Notes: a model not told the origin generated them from the letters alone. Shown: positions 14,101 to 23,516, counted from the first letter of the stretch. The stretch: DNA of 64,000 nt from Pagrus major (GCF_040436345.1 NC_133218.1:5768484-5832483); one strand, 5' to 3'. Numbers and translations are program-made.

Positions 14101-17100
14101 GTGCAAACAACTGTATGTTAGTAAAAGGGGAACTCCACCAATTCTTAGGAGGACTACTTATGTGAAAAAGGTAGTATGAAGCTTTTTGTGGCTCCAGAAA
14201 TAGCTGTATGTAATCTGATAAATTTCTTCCAGTGATGTCACTCAGTGGCTAAGTTGCATTGTGGGTAATGTAGGCGCAGGTTTTGAAAACAGAAACAGAG
14301 ATATCACCTTTTTTGTTTCACACATTCTTCTTCTTTTTCAAATCCTTGTGCCTACATCACCCAGAATGCAACTTAGCCACTGAGTGACATCACTGTAGGC
14401 AATTTATCAGATTACATGCAGCTTCCTCTGGAGCCACAACAGGCTTTATACTACTCTTTTTCAGAGAGCGCTCCCCAAGACCTGTAACACACACTTTAAT
14501 GTGTTAAATTTGGTGGATTTACCCTTTAACAATATTTCCTTCAACAGTTTCCTTCAAAATGCATTTGCTGTTGTGAATTAGGTATATGTAAACAAACAGA
14601 GAAAGAGTTGTAATGACAGTGTTAACATTCTGGCATTCAGCCTAAAATGTGAAAACATTCAAAAACCAAGTTAAAAATGAGATACAAAGAGCTCTGGGTG
14701 AGTTATGAGCTGCGTCCCCGGCTGCGTAGCCTGCTTGTGGTGAAAAAGAGCCATGATGGAAAATATTCGAGGAAATGGCAAATGCTTAATGGGCCAGCAC
14801 TTGATGTTGAATTCCATAGTCTAATGTGTCTCAGTCAGGCATAAGAGCAAGTGTTGTACGCGTGCCAGCAAACAGGCTGGAGGTTCAGGTCACTGAGAGG
14901 ACCCGTCCAGACTTAGATGGATAGATTCTCACTGCGCGCAGCTGAATGTGGGTGTTTACTTTTTCTCTTTGCATTATTTCAAATGAATTCTGAGAAGGTG
15001 TCTCATTTAATCTTCATACTTCTGTGAGTTAAATCTTGACTGGAGACAGGTAAGGCCTCAGTAGGTAATTTGCAAAACCTCGTCCAACCTGGACTGACCT
15101 GCAAAGCTTCACACTCTCTGAACTAAACTCACAAAAACAGCACGGTGCAGTCGAACTCTTAAAACTGTCTCCCAAACTTCCAAGAATGTCGGTTCAGCTC
15201 CGTGTTCCTTAAGTATTAACGGCGATATGTTCAAACATGTATCAGATGTCACTCTCCAGAGTCAGACCCCCTTATCCCCCTCCCACCTCTTTCACTCAGA
15301 GACCCTACTCCCCCTCCTCACCTTCCCAATTTCCCAACATTCCTGGGCCGTGCCCCATCAGTCAAAGGGCCAATTCATGGGGTTAATGCAGCAGCGAGTG
15401 CAGACAGGGCTTTGAGACAGGATGTTTGGCTGATACCTTGCTCTGCTTAGGCAAACAAGCCACCAAAATATGATTACTGAGGACAGAGAGGGAGCAGTCT
15501 TCTTGTCTTACTTCAGTGCATCTAGGCCGTACTAATGTCCACTAAGTATCATTGCCTTACTTGTTTCCACATGTTCAAAAGCCAGAGCCTAATGACAACA
15601 AGGTGGACGAATGTTTGACATGTACAATGATGTCAGATGGTAAAAGCTTGCGGGAACATCACTTAGTTTTTGGCATTGTCTCTTGATCCCTTAAAATAAA
15701 AATATACATCGCAGAGTGAAACGCTGGTAAAAACAAGAGTAGATGTGTACTTTGTTTAAGCTAGCAGAGCTATGAGGCTGAAATGCTCATTGCACAACAT
15801 AGTGTTGCATAAATCAAAAGGGTTTATCCCTTGTACAGTGGATATTTTATGACAGAACTGACTTTATCATCAGAGTAAGAATCAGCTTAATTGCATACAG
15901 ACTGCAAATATGAGCAGCCAACCACCATTCATGTGAAAGGGGGAGAAATGTGGAATTTCTGACATGTATAGCATCTGCTTCAAGGAAGAAACAAGTACGG
16001 AAGTGCCAACAACAAGATTTAATTCAATATAAATAAGTTCCAATATTGATTAAGTTCATTAGAAATGAGCTAAATCCCACTCAGTTTGTTTATATGTAGG
16101 CTAGTTTAGCCTGCTAGCAAAGAACTATTAAATGTTAAGCCAGGAAAATGTGTTCATTTATGTTACTTTTTCATTAATATGGTGTGCTAACCTGCCAACA
16201 TATAACATGTGTGCCAACTACTGTTCGCTGTTAGCCTAGTGAGATTTAGCAAATAGGCTATCATTTAGCATGTTATTATGCTAATGTTAACATATGCTAA
16301 TATATGGTGCAGTTTGTTTATATATTGACTAACATGCTAATGAAGAACTATTAAAATGTTGGGAAAATTGCTGATTTATATTACTTCTTCATTTATATGG
16401 TGTGACGTTGCTGAAGTGCTAACCTGCCATCAGGTATGTTATCATATCTATCGACGACTGTTGGCTGTCAACACAGTGAGATTTAATACATATTATTTAG
16501 CATGCTAGTATGCTAATGCAAGCCTATGCTAATATATGGTGTGTTCCCCTGAAGTCGGATTTCTTAAAAGGAAAGTCAGATCCACTTCACCAACCCTGAC
16601 CTCAAAATCTTAGATGGCTGCTCCACATACCAACAGCTATGAAAGCCGTAAAATACACCGTTTATTAGCACGTCTGTCGTATTTGTGTCTCATTAAATCA
16701 GTCTTACACACAGTACAGTCCAACTTCTAGCTATGAAAATGTTGTTTCGGTGTTTGTATGCACAAAATACAGCGTAATATGTTGTCATCAGCTTGTATCG
16801 CTAACAATGGCTAACAATGGCTAACCTGACAAGAACTTGTACTTGTGTTGCAGCAGTATACAGGTTTTAAGGTATACTCTGATACGAAATCTGATCTTAG
16901 ACTTTTCTTGGGTATTGAATTTTACTGTATTTGAGTTATAAAAAATAAACATATTTCAAGTTTATATCGACTTTCATGTCTGTAAAACGCTTGTGCAAGC
17001 AAGAACAAACAACTCTGCTGTTTTCATTCCTCATTCAGGCTCATTGTAGCTGATAATAACAATAATATTTGTGTAATACCGGATACTGTTATATCATTAC

Positions 17101-18260
17101 AGCGTGACATTTTCTGAGATGGTTATCAAACCATGAAAATCTTACACCGTTGCAACCCTAGTCATCACCAAATGAATTCGGCTCATGAATGTCAGTAACA
17201 ATTTCACGACCAAATGATTAACATTGCCAATACAGCCTAAGTAACTTGTAAAAAGTAACTTGTAAAAATAATTTGTGTACTGTCAAAGAAAGAGAATATC
17301 AAGCAGAAAGGAGAAAAAATGCTAATAGTCCAAATAATGTGCATTTAGAGAAAAAGCAACAAAAGCTTTGTCAAATAGCAGACTTTTAACTTGATGTTAT
17401 GGAGCAATTATGAAGGAAAAACAGCAGAACTTTGTCTCCCCTCCAACAAATCGCGTGATTTGTGAATGTGTGCGTGTGTATGTGTGTTTTTGCCCTGATA
17501 GAACCCCTATGTGAGTACTCTGAGACGATCTTATCACTGAGTCAGACAGAAATTCCTCCCTCTCTGTCTCCCTATCACTCACACACACACACACACGCAC
17601 ACACAGACACACACACACACGCACGCACACACTGACAAGAAGCAGCTGAATGACACGTTCCGTTGGAGTCACAGAGGGATGGTCCGTGTAGATATAAGCC
17701 TACTAAACTTCCAGTAGATGTTTCCCTCTTTTCAAAGCCGGGGCTGTTTGCTGCGGTTTAAAGGGAACGTTAACTGATCGAATGATAAAAGAGGCCAGGG
17801 CAAAGGTATGTATGGACCACACCCTGCTGCAGACTGTGTTTTTCTATAAGCTCGGGTACACAGTCAGTTTGAAAAGAATAAAAAAAAAGATGCTGAAGTG
17901 CTGGAGAACATGTTCAATGCTTGTATTTGTTCTAAAGAAAACATCAGAAGCTTTAGATGATCTGCCAGAGGATCACCTGCACAAAAAAAGATTCATTTAC
18001 CCTCTTTAAAGGTCTCACCAACATCAATGGTTTTGTTTGAGCTCCAGACAATTCTTTGATACAAGCTTCATGTTCAGCTTATTTCCTGTTCTTACACCAG
18101 CTTTAGCTCAAAGAGAAGAAGTCTGACAACCTGCAGAAGTTAACAACAAAAGCTACATGCAGATTTCTTGGCTGCCTCCGTTCAGCTTTCCTACTCATGC
18201 TCTTGGCCTGAGCTCCAGCTCTTGGCTCCAGCGTTCTGGTGTGGGGGGCAGGGGATCAGA

Positions 18261-18297
<37 letters not shown>

Positions 18298-21200
18298 CAG
18301 AGTCACCCAAACACTGCACACACCACATCGTGTATGAAAACCGATCTATTTCCACTCGTTTCACCAGGCAGACAATAGGAGGCCGCCTCTCTCACTGCTC
18401 AGCTTGAACATGGCTTAAAATCACAACATAAAACTTGACTTCTGATTGATGGGTAACCTTGACAGAAGAGACTCTGGGTGATTTTTGAACGCAGCTTCCA
18501 CAAACAACACTTTTTCTCCCTATTATGTCAGGGAAAATCCACTGAGAAGTACGTTTGAAAGTAGGCAGGGGGCAACTAACAAATATTTTCCTTATCGGTT
18601 AATCTGCTGATTATTTTTACAATAAATCAGTGAACTTTTTGACATTTTATAGACCAACAACTTATCGATTAATCCAGAAAATAATCAACTGATTAATCAA
18701 CTATGAAAATAATCGTTAGTTGCAGCCCTGCTTTTAAGGTAACAACTTAAAATATAAATGGGGATATCAGTGTTTATTCCCTGGAGACACTGTGGAGAAG
18801 TCTTTGAAACGGTTTAAAGACCTTCATGTTAGGAAAAAATGCCCAGAAAGTAGAATCTAAGAAATTAAAGCATCTTGTTTCTGGTCAAATTATTCCAGGA
18901 GTAGTGAGGTGTCCATCGGGAGGAATCAGGCCCTCACTATCTCTAAAATTCTGGCTACGGCCCTGCCCCTAAACATGAAAAACAAACATAACAACAAAAT
19001 AAATGACTTCAAGCTCAAGCTAATTCCTGGACACATGACAGGAAAGCAACCCTAAAGAACGCCTCACTGAGGTCCTGCTGACTCTTCAGACAGCTCCATG
19101 ATGCCGTGACTACACTAAACAGACTTCATAGGTGCCCATTCGCCTTTCAACACCGTCCACAAGTGAGCCCGGGGAGGCTTGATCGAGTGGGTTTGTGGGT
19201 TTCTTCTAACGCTACAAGGACCTCTCCAGCCGACCCCAGCACGTAAACAAATAAAGCTCCAGTTTCATCATCTAGAGGGGGCTGTTTCCTGTCCAAATGC
19301 AGCCCTCAGCCTGCGCACCCCCCCACCCCCCTTTCCACATATACACACACAAAACTCTACACCTCCGCCTCATCAGAGCCGCTCAGCTCCCCCGCCCCCA
19401 AAATGCCAGCCTCTTTCCACTGCTCAATTGCCGAGAGGAATGGAGGGATTTGAGGGAAGAAAGAGGGAAAGAGGGGGATGGGTGGCTGGAGAGGAAGAGG
19501 GGATTGGGAGTATGCACGGGGATCTTATTGCAGCTTCATCCCACTGAAATATTTTGCTGTGTAGAAAAAGTAAAGGGGAGAGAGAGAGACAGAAAGGCTA
19601 CACTGCTGGGGCATCTAGATAGTGAGAGACCCCAGACCCCCACCGGGCCCTCCATGCCTCCCTGACAATAGGAGCTTTATGCAGGGGAGTGTTTGGTTGT
19701 CTTAACAGGCTTTGAAAAAGGGAAGGAAAGCACAACATAATAACACCAGCAAATGTAATTTACCCTTTCATGTAAACAGTCAGAGAGGATGCATGCTAAG
19801 TGTGTTTGCGTGCATGAGTGTGTGCGTCTGTAAGTGCACACACACACACACACACACAACTCAAAAAACTTTTTCCAGCTGTGCTTCCAAACCTATTTCT
19901 TCAAACGTGAAGCAAACATCTGTCTGGTCACAATGTTCAACGATGCTAGTGTCTCACCTGTGTAGTCTCTTGGCGTAATGTGAGGCGGACTGGAGTGGAG
20001 GGGGGGCACAGTTTCAGTGTAAGACAGACTTGAGTCTAGGAGAGGAAGAGGAAGCACAAGACGAAGAGTGAGATCCAGATTTTCAGTCGACAACAATTTT
20101 AGCAGTCGATTAATCGTTTAAGTCATTCATCAATACTGTCCCTTAAATATTCTGTGGTTAGAGCTTCTTAAAGGTAGGAAGAAAGAAAGAAAGCTGATTG
20201 TTGAGTCTCATTCCGAGCACTTTTCGGGTCGAACCCAATGCGTTGGTATTCAACGACCTGGGAATGAAACTAAAAAATCAACTATCTTTCTCCAGAATCC
20301 CTACCTTTAAGTGTGAGGATTTGCTGTTATAAACATTTTGGGTTTAGGGTGAGGGAAAAAAAGCTAAGCTATTTTAGCCCAAATACAGTCGGTCAAAGTG
20401 AAGAGCAGACTTCATGTTTGCACAAACAGAGCCTGCCTCTTTTAAACTTCAGATGTCATGCTCATCAAAAGGTTAAATGAGAACAGGTAAAGTCTGCAGC
20501 TTTTCAAAGATAATCTGTGTTTCCAGTCTTCAAAAAATGATGGTGACGACATCCTCTGTGTCTTTCCCTGGTTTGTAATGTGGTGGACATTTTTCCAAAC
20601 TCACCCAGTGGCTTGTGTTCATCTGAACGGGACAGAGAGTACGGGGGAGGAGGTGAATCTGGAAATACAACAAACAATTCAGGTTAAGTTTATGGCTGTC
20701 TGGTCTTTAAGCTGAATTATCAACTGAGAAATAAAACTACTGAACTAATCATGTCTTTAAAACTTCAAGTCTTGTACAATGGTTGCTACCACCTCACCTG
20801 TTTGGAAAATGCCCTCAAGTTTCATAGTTTGCTCATATTTTCTTTACTGTGTCATGAATATTCACAAGTGCTCATCAAGACAGGAGACATGTTTAACTTC
20901 CTACGTTAAATTCCAAACAAATAATTTAGTTTTCTGCCGCAAAAAAGGTTTCCGTCCTGAAATACAGCTCATGTTAATTACAATTATCTATCAAGAAGAA
21001 CTCAAGAAAACTGTAGCTGTTAGATCGTCAAATAATAAAAATAGAAACATAAAAAGTTAAATGAACGTCTCACCTAAATCACATAACAAACAAACGGACT
21101 CACCTGTTTCTAGAGTTAATGGTGATGTAGAGACTGAAAAGTACAATTTTGAGGTATTTTCTTGAGTATTTCCATTTTTCTGCTACTTGTACTTGTTACT

Positions 21201-23398
21201 CCACTGTTACTTTATTTGATAACTTTAGTTACTAGCTACCTTGCAGATTACATGCTGCATCAGAGCCAAAGACGTGCTTTTTTTAAAAAAATGATTTTTT
21301 TTATTGACACTCTGATTGGAAAGACTCTAATTCAGATAATCATAAAAAGGTTGACCATCTGATCTGATCCGATAATCGGTCGACCCGCATATACATGTAA
21401 ACATATGTATAATTGACTTTTACTCGTACTTTTGATACTTAAACACATTTAATATCAGATAATTAAGACTTTAACCCAAGTACTATTCGTATGGGTGACT
21501 TTCAAGTAATATTTAAACAAGATATCTTTACTTTTCTGCTTCACATAAGGCTCTTCACACTGTTTTTCATGAAATATGTTCATAATTTGGGATTGTACCA
21601 AACATGAAGAGATGATTTACTCTTATACCCTATGACTGCATAACTGTCAACACATCTAGACTTTGTTTTGAACTTGCATAATCCAACATCATAACTCTGA
21701 TCCAAGTATTTCATCCCAAACACTGGATCTGTCCTTTCTAAGAGAACGGCTTGACTCTCAAAGTGTTTTTCTTCCATCTTCATTTAGTTTTAACAGACAT
21801 TTTCATTCACACAGACTCTCAGGATGACTTCTGTATGAAAGCTGAGAGCTGTAAGCAGCACTGCTGCTGTTCCTTCAGTCCAAAGTGGACATGGGTTTGT
21901 GGCTGCGGCCCCTTTAAGAGCAGAGCCAGTAATTGCCGGAGTCCTCAGTCAGTCAGATACCCAGCGAGTCAGTCTGGCGCCAGCACTATGCAAACTGTAT
22001 ATTATCGGCACTCCTTCACCTAAATAACAAGAGGAGGACCTCCTTGTCAGAGAAAAAAGAGCCTAAGTGCAACTCGAGAGCGACCTTCAATTGGATGATG
22101 TGGGAAGCAGCAAAGTTTGTGCGCACATTTAAATAAGTGTGTAATGTGTTTGGAATGTGGAGAGGAAATCAAAGTAATGGTTGAACAAAGTAAAAGGCGA
22201 GTTATTAAAATAAAACTGGAGGGCAGGCAATAAAACAAGAGTGTCGGTGACATTTGTTCCCAGTGGCGCTCAGTTTATATATTTACGCCTGCAAATGTTA
22301 AGATGACTTCATCAGTAATAACTGAAGAAAAAGGATGATTTAATGGGTGTTTTCCTTCTTTTTAAGACACTTTAATCAACAATGCATTCTTCTTTAGCTG
22401 CAGGCCTCAGGCAGTCAACACTCTGGTTTATTGGAAATCCCCATCTTTCATAATGCATCAATATTTATGATGCATAAAGTAATTAAATTAATGAGATAGA
22501 TTTTTAGTCTCTGCAAGGCCCTCCACCTGACTTCAGACCTCCAGGGGCCCTCGTGAAGGTGTGTGATGGTTGTCATTTATTAACTGCTATCATTGTTGAT
22601 CATTTGCAAGTTGAAAGGTCTGAAGGGAGATGGTTCTTCTCCACTGGTGCTGTCCTTACCTGGCCCACATAAGCGGCTGTAGTGATAGGGGTTGCAGCAC
22701 ACCTTTGCGCTGTCCACTGCGCCGAAGCTCTGGCAGTGGCTCAGCGTTTTGAGCCTGGCTGACAGCGGCAGGTCGCTCCAGCGGTACATCTTACACAGGA
22801 GATACTGTGGAGAGACGTGATGAGCCCCGAGCCGCAGCTCAGTGCCTGGCACCATGACGCACTCGCTGGACATCCCTCCTTTGGTCTCCACAGCCTTCAC
22901 CAAGGCGTCCAGACATCTCTCCTTGAGTCTTTTCAGAAAAGCGTGAGCAGTGCTCGCCAGTTCCTCCTCCAGCCCCGCATGCCTCGGTGCGCACTGAGGG
23001 CCCCCTCCGTCTTTTCTCGGGGCCCAATAAGCGCTCCGAGGTCTGAGATCCCATTCCCCAAACAAACAACACGTCACCGTCCTACTGTCGCCCTCCTGTC
23101 CCCGCCGGGAGCCTCTGTGCTCCGGGACGCACATGGCACCCCGGTCATCGTCCGGCTGCTCCTCTTCCTCCCTCTCCGCGCTCTCCGTCAGGTCTCCAGC
23201 CTCCCCTGTGAGTCCCGGAGCCGGGTCAGTGTGTGTCACCGACCGCTGCTCATGCCTGTGGAGCTTTCCTGAGTGTCTGCCGCACGGACCGTTCCGTCCT
23301 CCCTCACCTCGTCTGCTTCCATCCCGCCCGTCGCTCTCGGTGACCAGACGGCTTCTCCAGAGTCGCCGAACAAGACCTGAGCGTTTCGACTTGAACAT
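990..23398 (-). CDS. smad6: SMAD family member 6 (inhibitory SMAD), whole gene
   Basis: Coding exons join as 23398-22660, 20658-20605, 20035-19958 and 1636-990 (739+54+78+647 nt, 505 residues plus stop). All junctions are GT-AG and all introns interrupt a codon after its first base, so the frame is consistent. The human protein is 496 residues. Smad6 restrains BMP signalling: it binds activated type I BMP receptors, competes with Smad4 for Smad1 and recruits SMURF ubiquitin ligases. Seen here: an N-terminus starting [14 protein letters not shown], a divergent MH1 domain at about 155-245, a PPPPY motif at 249-253 for WW domains, a short linker, and an MH2 domain at 306-505 ending in the family signature [12 protein letters not shown]. 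The SSLSYTET linker motif is shared with mammalian SMAD6. The MH2 carries an unusual insertion at 349-390. The human gene also has a large last intron. The sequence does not show whether this is the a or b fish paralogue. Confidence 0.95.
1350..1371. repeat. smad6: CTG/CAG trinucleotide run inside smad6 MH2 coding sequence
   Basis: Seven CTG units on the plus strand. In the smad6 frame they encode a seven-serine tract (residues 380-386) within an MH2 surface loop. A trinucleotide run keeps frame when it changes length, so this site is likely to be length-polymorphic. Confidence 0.85.
1790..1912. repeat. Dispersed repeat, partial copy (family also at 20167 and 39840)
   Basis: The stretch 'acaagatgg.aacagacagagagggaga' followed by 'gagaaaaggc.tgt.agtgtc' recurs at 39861-39930. 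The 3' part of that longer copy ('acgacctgg.aatgaaa.tcaac') recurs at 20260-20285. These are partial copies of one mobile family. Confidence 0.55.
2236..2330. repeat. Dispersed repeat fragment (GTGCCCAGACTTTTTCCC type)
   Basis: The pattern of a 'gtgcccagac' block, then 'gagggccaaaactgaa' and 'gtcaggggcca' is one I recognise as recurring in fish genomes. A diverged relative sits at 52450-52630 in slc39a1 intron 3, with 'gggaccacttttgaaagatgacaagaggccaggggccag'-like content. Confidence 0.4.
2795..3140. repeat. Teleost dispersed repeat (AGTACATTTACTCAAGTAC family)
   Basis: It is marked by repeated AAGTACTT/GTACTTAA words, ending in 'gtacttcgccacattccaccac', the reverse complement of the 'gtggtggaatgtaac.aagtac' start seen in other copies. 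Related copies lie at about 21125-21545, 27225-27400, 30185-30320, 39600-39690, 40215-40330, 47985-48310, 63050-63180 and 63580-63700. Confidence 0.6.
4068..4113. repeat. Compound (TC)n(CA)n microsatellite
   Basis: A CT run followed directly by a CA run in smad6 intron 3. It produces several long spurious open frames. A shorter CA run lies at 3799-3818. Confidence 0.9.
4400..4650. repeat. Dispersed repeat (TCGATTAATC / GTTGCAGC family)
   Basis: It contains 'gtcgactgaaagaaatttgcaataattgattag' and 'ctaatcgattcatcgtgaaaacaatcagcagattgatc'. The same words recur at 18569-18731, 45408-45555, 48418-48531, 50887-51115 and 55778-56083. This is a very common fish non-autonomous repeat; I cannot name the family with certainty. 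Confidence 0.55.
5901..6090 (+). repeat. Dispersed repeat, 'GCTAAGCTAAGCTAA' family, plus-orientation copy
   Basis: The order is: a 'ggacatttcgggaaatactcatattcactttc' block, 'tatgaagctacagccagcag', 'ttagctcagcttagcataaagactggaaacagggggaaacagctagcctggct'. An inverted copy lies at 7063-7255 and a cluster of further copies at 31525-33050. I recognise it as abundant in percomorph fish but cannot assign the superfamily. Confidence 0.7.
7063..7255 (-). repeat. Dispersed repeat, 'GCTAAGCTAAGCTAA' family, minus-orientation copy
   Basis: It is the reverse complement of the unit at 5901-6090: 'agccaggctagctgtttcc', then 'cttgatgctaagctaagctt', then 'ggctgtaacttcatgtat'. The two copies face each other across about 1 kb, so they could pair in the smad6 pre-mRNA. 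Confidence 0.7.
7352..7366. repeat. Poly-G run
   Basis: About 15 consecutive G on the plus strand, closely followed by an A-run at about 7378-7391. Such homopolymers are prone to assembly error. The C-rich strand is the smad6 sense strand. Confidence 0.85.
7802..7826. repeat. G-rich tract, G13-T-G11
   Basis: Almost uninterrupted G on the plus strand. The tract could form a G-quadruplex; it is also a likely sequencing-length error site. Confidence 0.85.
8041..8099. repeat. (CA)n microsatellite
   Basis: About 29 uninterrupted CA units in smad6 intron 3, with shorter CA runs just upstream (from about 8010). Confidence 0.95.
9000..9340. repeat. Dispersed repeat relic
   Basis: The stretch 'gctgccccctatttgttgtgagtatgaattcaaacaggtgg' and 'ttacatattgcatctttaa' is a recurring fish repeat end. 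The internal 'gctagctgcatggctaactgagctaactagcta' part is internally repetitive. Classification is uncertain. Confidence 0.4.
11035..11290. repeat. Dispersed repeat relic
   Basis: The block 'ctcctgagagaaatatctggctgctaaatgctccattatgttcactggctagtcac' followed by 'agtgaaggggaactgcagagtc' matches a fish repeat I know from other genomes. Both edges are approximate. Confidence 0.4.
11575..11880. repeat. Dispersed repeat ('GAAGCTGCTCTGTAGTCTGGTGGTA' family)
   Basis: It shares 'gagtctcacagcctgaggaaagaagctgctctgtagtctggtgg' with the copy at 29990-30180, which continues with 'acggcagcgg.tacttctgtatc.tttgccagatggcagcagggtgaacag'. Likely a retroposon fragment; the superfamily is not clear. Confidence 0.55.
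14123..14529. mobile_element. MITE with long terminal inverted repeats (about 407 bp)
   Basis: The left arm (14123-14285) runs from 'aaaaggggaactccaccaa' through 'tgtggctccag' and 'gtaatctgataaatt' to 'cagtgatgtcactcagtggctaagttgcatt'. The right arm (about 14342-14529) repeats all of this in reverse complement, ending 'ttggtggatttacccttta'. Arms of about 160 bp flank a loop of about 60 bp with no coding content. Partial relatives with 'aagtgacatcactcaaggcactttatcag' lie at 37870-38010 and 38345-38465. Confidence 0.8.
16082..16542. repeat. Diverged tandem duplication, two units of about 230 bp
   Basis: Unit 1 (16082-16309) and unit 2 (16310-16542) both start 'cagtttgtttatat' and both end 'tatgctaatatatggtg'. 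They share, in order, 'gaagaactattaaa.tgtt'-like, 'cattaatatggtgtg'-like, 'gctaacctgcca' and 'agtgagattta' blocks. Unit 2 differs by many substitutions and small indels, so the duplication is old. Confidence 0.75.
17579..17632. repeat. Imperfect (CA)n microsatellite
   Basis: CACACA blocks interrupted by GCACAC and GACAC units in smad6 intron 3. Confidence 0.9.
18262..18294. repeat. (CA)n microsatellite
   Basis: About 16 uninterrupted CA units. Confidence 0.95.
18569..18731. repeat. Dispersed repeat (TCGATTAATC / GTTGCAGCCCTG family), near-complete copy
   Basis: Both ends are recognisable: 'ggcaactaacaaatattttcc' at the left and 'aaaataatcgttagttgcagccctg' at the right are near-inverted complements of each other. 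The interior has 'gttaatctgctgattattttt' and 'cttatcgattaatcc'. Other copies are listed under 4400. Confidence 0.65.
19836..19860. repeat. (CA)n microsatellite
   Basis: About 11 CA units, preceded by a GTGTGCG-rich stretch; located about 100 bp downstream of the 5' splice site of smad6 intron 3. Confidence 0.85.
19958..20035 (-). CDS. smad6: smad6 coding exon 3 (linker)
   Basis: 78 nt, residues 265-290. The acceptor is CTAG|ACTCAAG and the donor ACACAG|GTGAGA. It encodes a Ser/Pro-rich linker containing SSLSYTET, which matches the [16 protein letters not shown] linker motif of SMAD6 in other vertebrates. It is too short to be found by ORF length and is supported by phase (codon split 1/2 on both sides) and by motif. 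Confidence 0.9.
20167..20311. mobile_element. Short MITE with CTTAAAGGTAGG ends, in smad6 intron 2
   Basis: It starts 'cttaaaggtaggaagaaaga' and ends 'tctttctccagaatccctacctttaag', its imperfect reverse complement. The interior carries 'cgacctgggaatgaaac', shared with the longer relative at 39840-40110, which also ends 'ctacctttaag'. Confidence 0.65.
20605..20658 (-). CDS. smad6: smad6 coding exon 2 (PY motif)
   Basis: 54 nt, residues 247-264, encoding [18 protein letters not shown]. The acceptor is TTCCAG|ATTCACC and the donor CACTGG|GTGAGT. PPPPY is the WW-domain ligand used by inhibitory SMADs to bind SMURF1/2 ubiquitin ligases. Human SMAD6 has ESPPPPYS at the same place. Both splice phases agree with exons 1 and 3. 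Confidence 0.93.
21125..21545. repeat. Teleost dispersed repeat (AGTAC family) in smad6 intron 1
   Basis: It has 'agtacaattttgaggtattttcttgagtatttccatttttctgctact', 'ttgataactttagttactagct' and 'gcagattacatgctgcat', in the order seen in other copies of this family (47985-48310, 63050 on). Confidence 0.6.
22290..22600. promoter_or_regulatory. Candidate conserved non-coding element in smad6 intron 1
   Basis: Repeat-poor sequence with clustered homeodomain-type words (TTTAATCAAC, AATTAAATTAATGAG, a TATTTATGATGCAT block with an inverted ATGCATCAATA partner) just inside the first intron. No function can be read directly; called on texture only. Confidence 0.25.
22660..23398 (-). CDS. smad6: smad6 coding exon 1 (N-terminus and MH1 domain)
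   Basis: 739 nt, residues 1-246 plus one base; the donor is GGGCCAG|GTAAGG. The first in-frame ATG is 23396-23398; the frame stays open upstream but with no other [20 protein letters not shown] is nearly identical to the start of mammalian SMAD6, which fixes the start although its Kozak context is poor (C at -3, T at +4). A low-complexity Arg/Glu/Gly region follows, then [11 protein letters not shown] (similar to human SMAD6), then MH1 from about 155 with [18 protein letters not shown]-like helix sequence and the closing [15 protein letters not shown]. CpG density is high throughout. Confidence 0.95.
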
Positions 23399-23516
23399 AC
23401 GACAACCTAGACAGTTTTGGATGCGTCCTGTCGGTCCCGTCCGGGTCCCGGGAGATGCCACATCGATTTACACTCGTCGCGCAAGACCGTGGGTTTGTGC
23501 ACGGTGCGCACAACAT
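23304..23516 (-). other. Upstream ORF overlapping the smad6 start, out of frame
   Basis: An ATG at 23514-23516, 118 bases before the smad6 start, opens a 70-codon frame that runs past the smad6 ATG and stops at 23304. If the leader begins upstream of this point, ribosomes using it would bypass the main start. Its context is weak (C at -3). The peptide resembles nothing I know, so any role would be in translation control. Confidence 0.45.
23407..23463 (-). other. Short upstream ORF in the smad6 leader (18 codons)
   Basis: ATG at 23461-23463 and TAG at 23407-23409, eight bases before the smad6 start codon. The reading frame begins MWHLPGPGRD. Whether it is in the mRNA depends on the transcription start, which the sequence does not show. 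Confidence 0.5.

Larger units (their letters stand above)
1637..19957 (-). other. smad6: smad6 intron 3 (18.3 kb)
   Basis: GT-AG intron between the linker exon and the MH2 exon. I see no further exon in it. It contains simple repeats, MITE-type inverted repeats and several dispersed repeats listed separately. Low-repeat stretches such as 10500-10700, 14690-14900 and 15220-15560 look less like transposon debris and could be conserved regulatory DNA. That is a guess from texture, not from alignment. Confidence 0.85.
20659..22659 (-). other. smad6: smad6 intron 1 (2.0 kb)
   Basis: GT-AG intron. It contains one AAGTAC-family repeat (about 21125-21545), a GC-richer stretch at 21880-22010 with GTCT next to palindromic GGCGCC (21972-21981), and a low-repeat TAAT-rich stretch at 22290-22600 that could be regulatory. 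Confidence 0.85.

Noticed and set aside
23399-23461. N-terminal extension of smad6 to 23461
   Set aside because: The upstream open frame has only GTG, not ATG, at 23459-23461; the family start MFKSKRSG begins at 23398.
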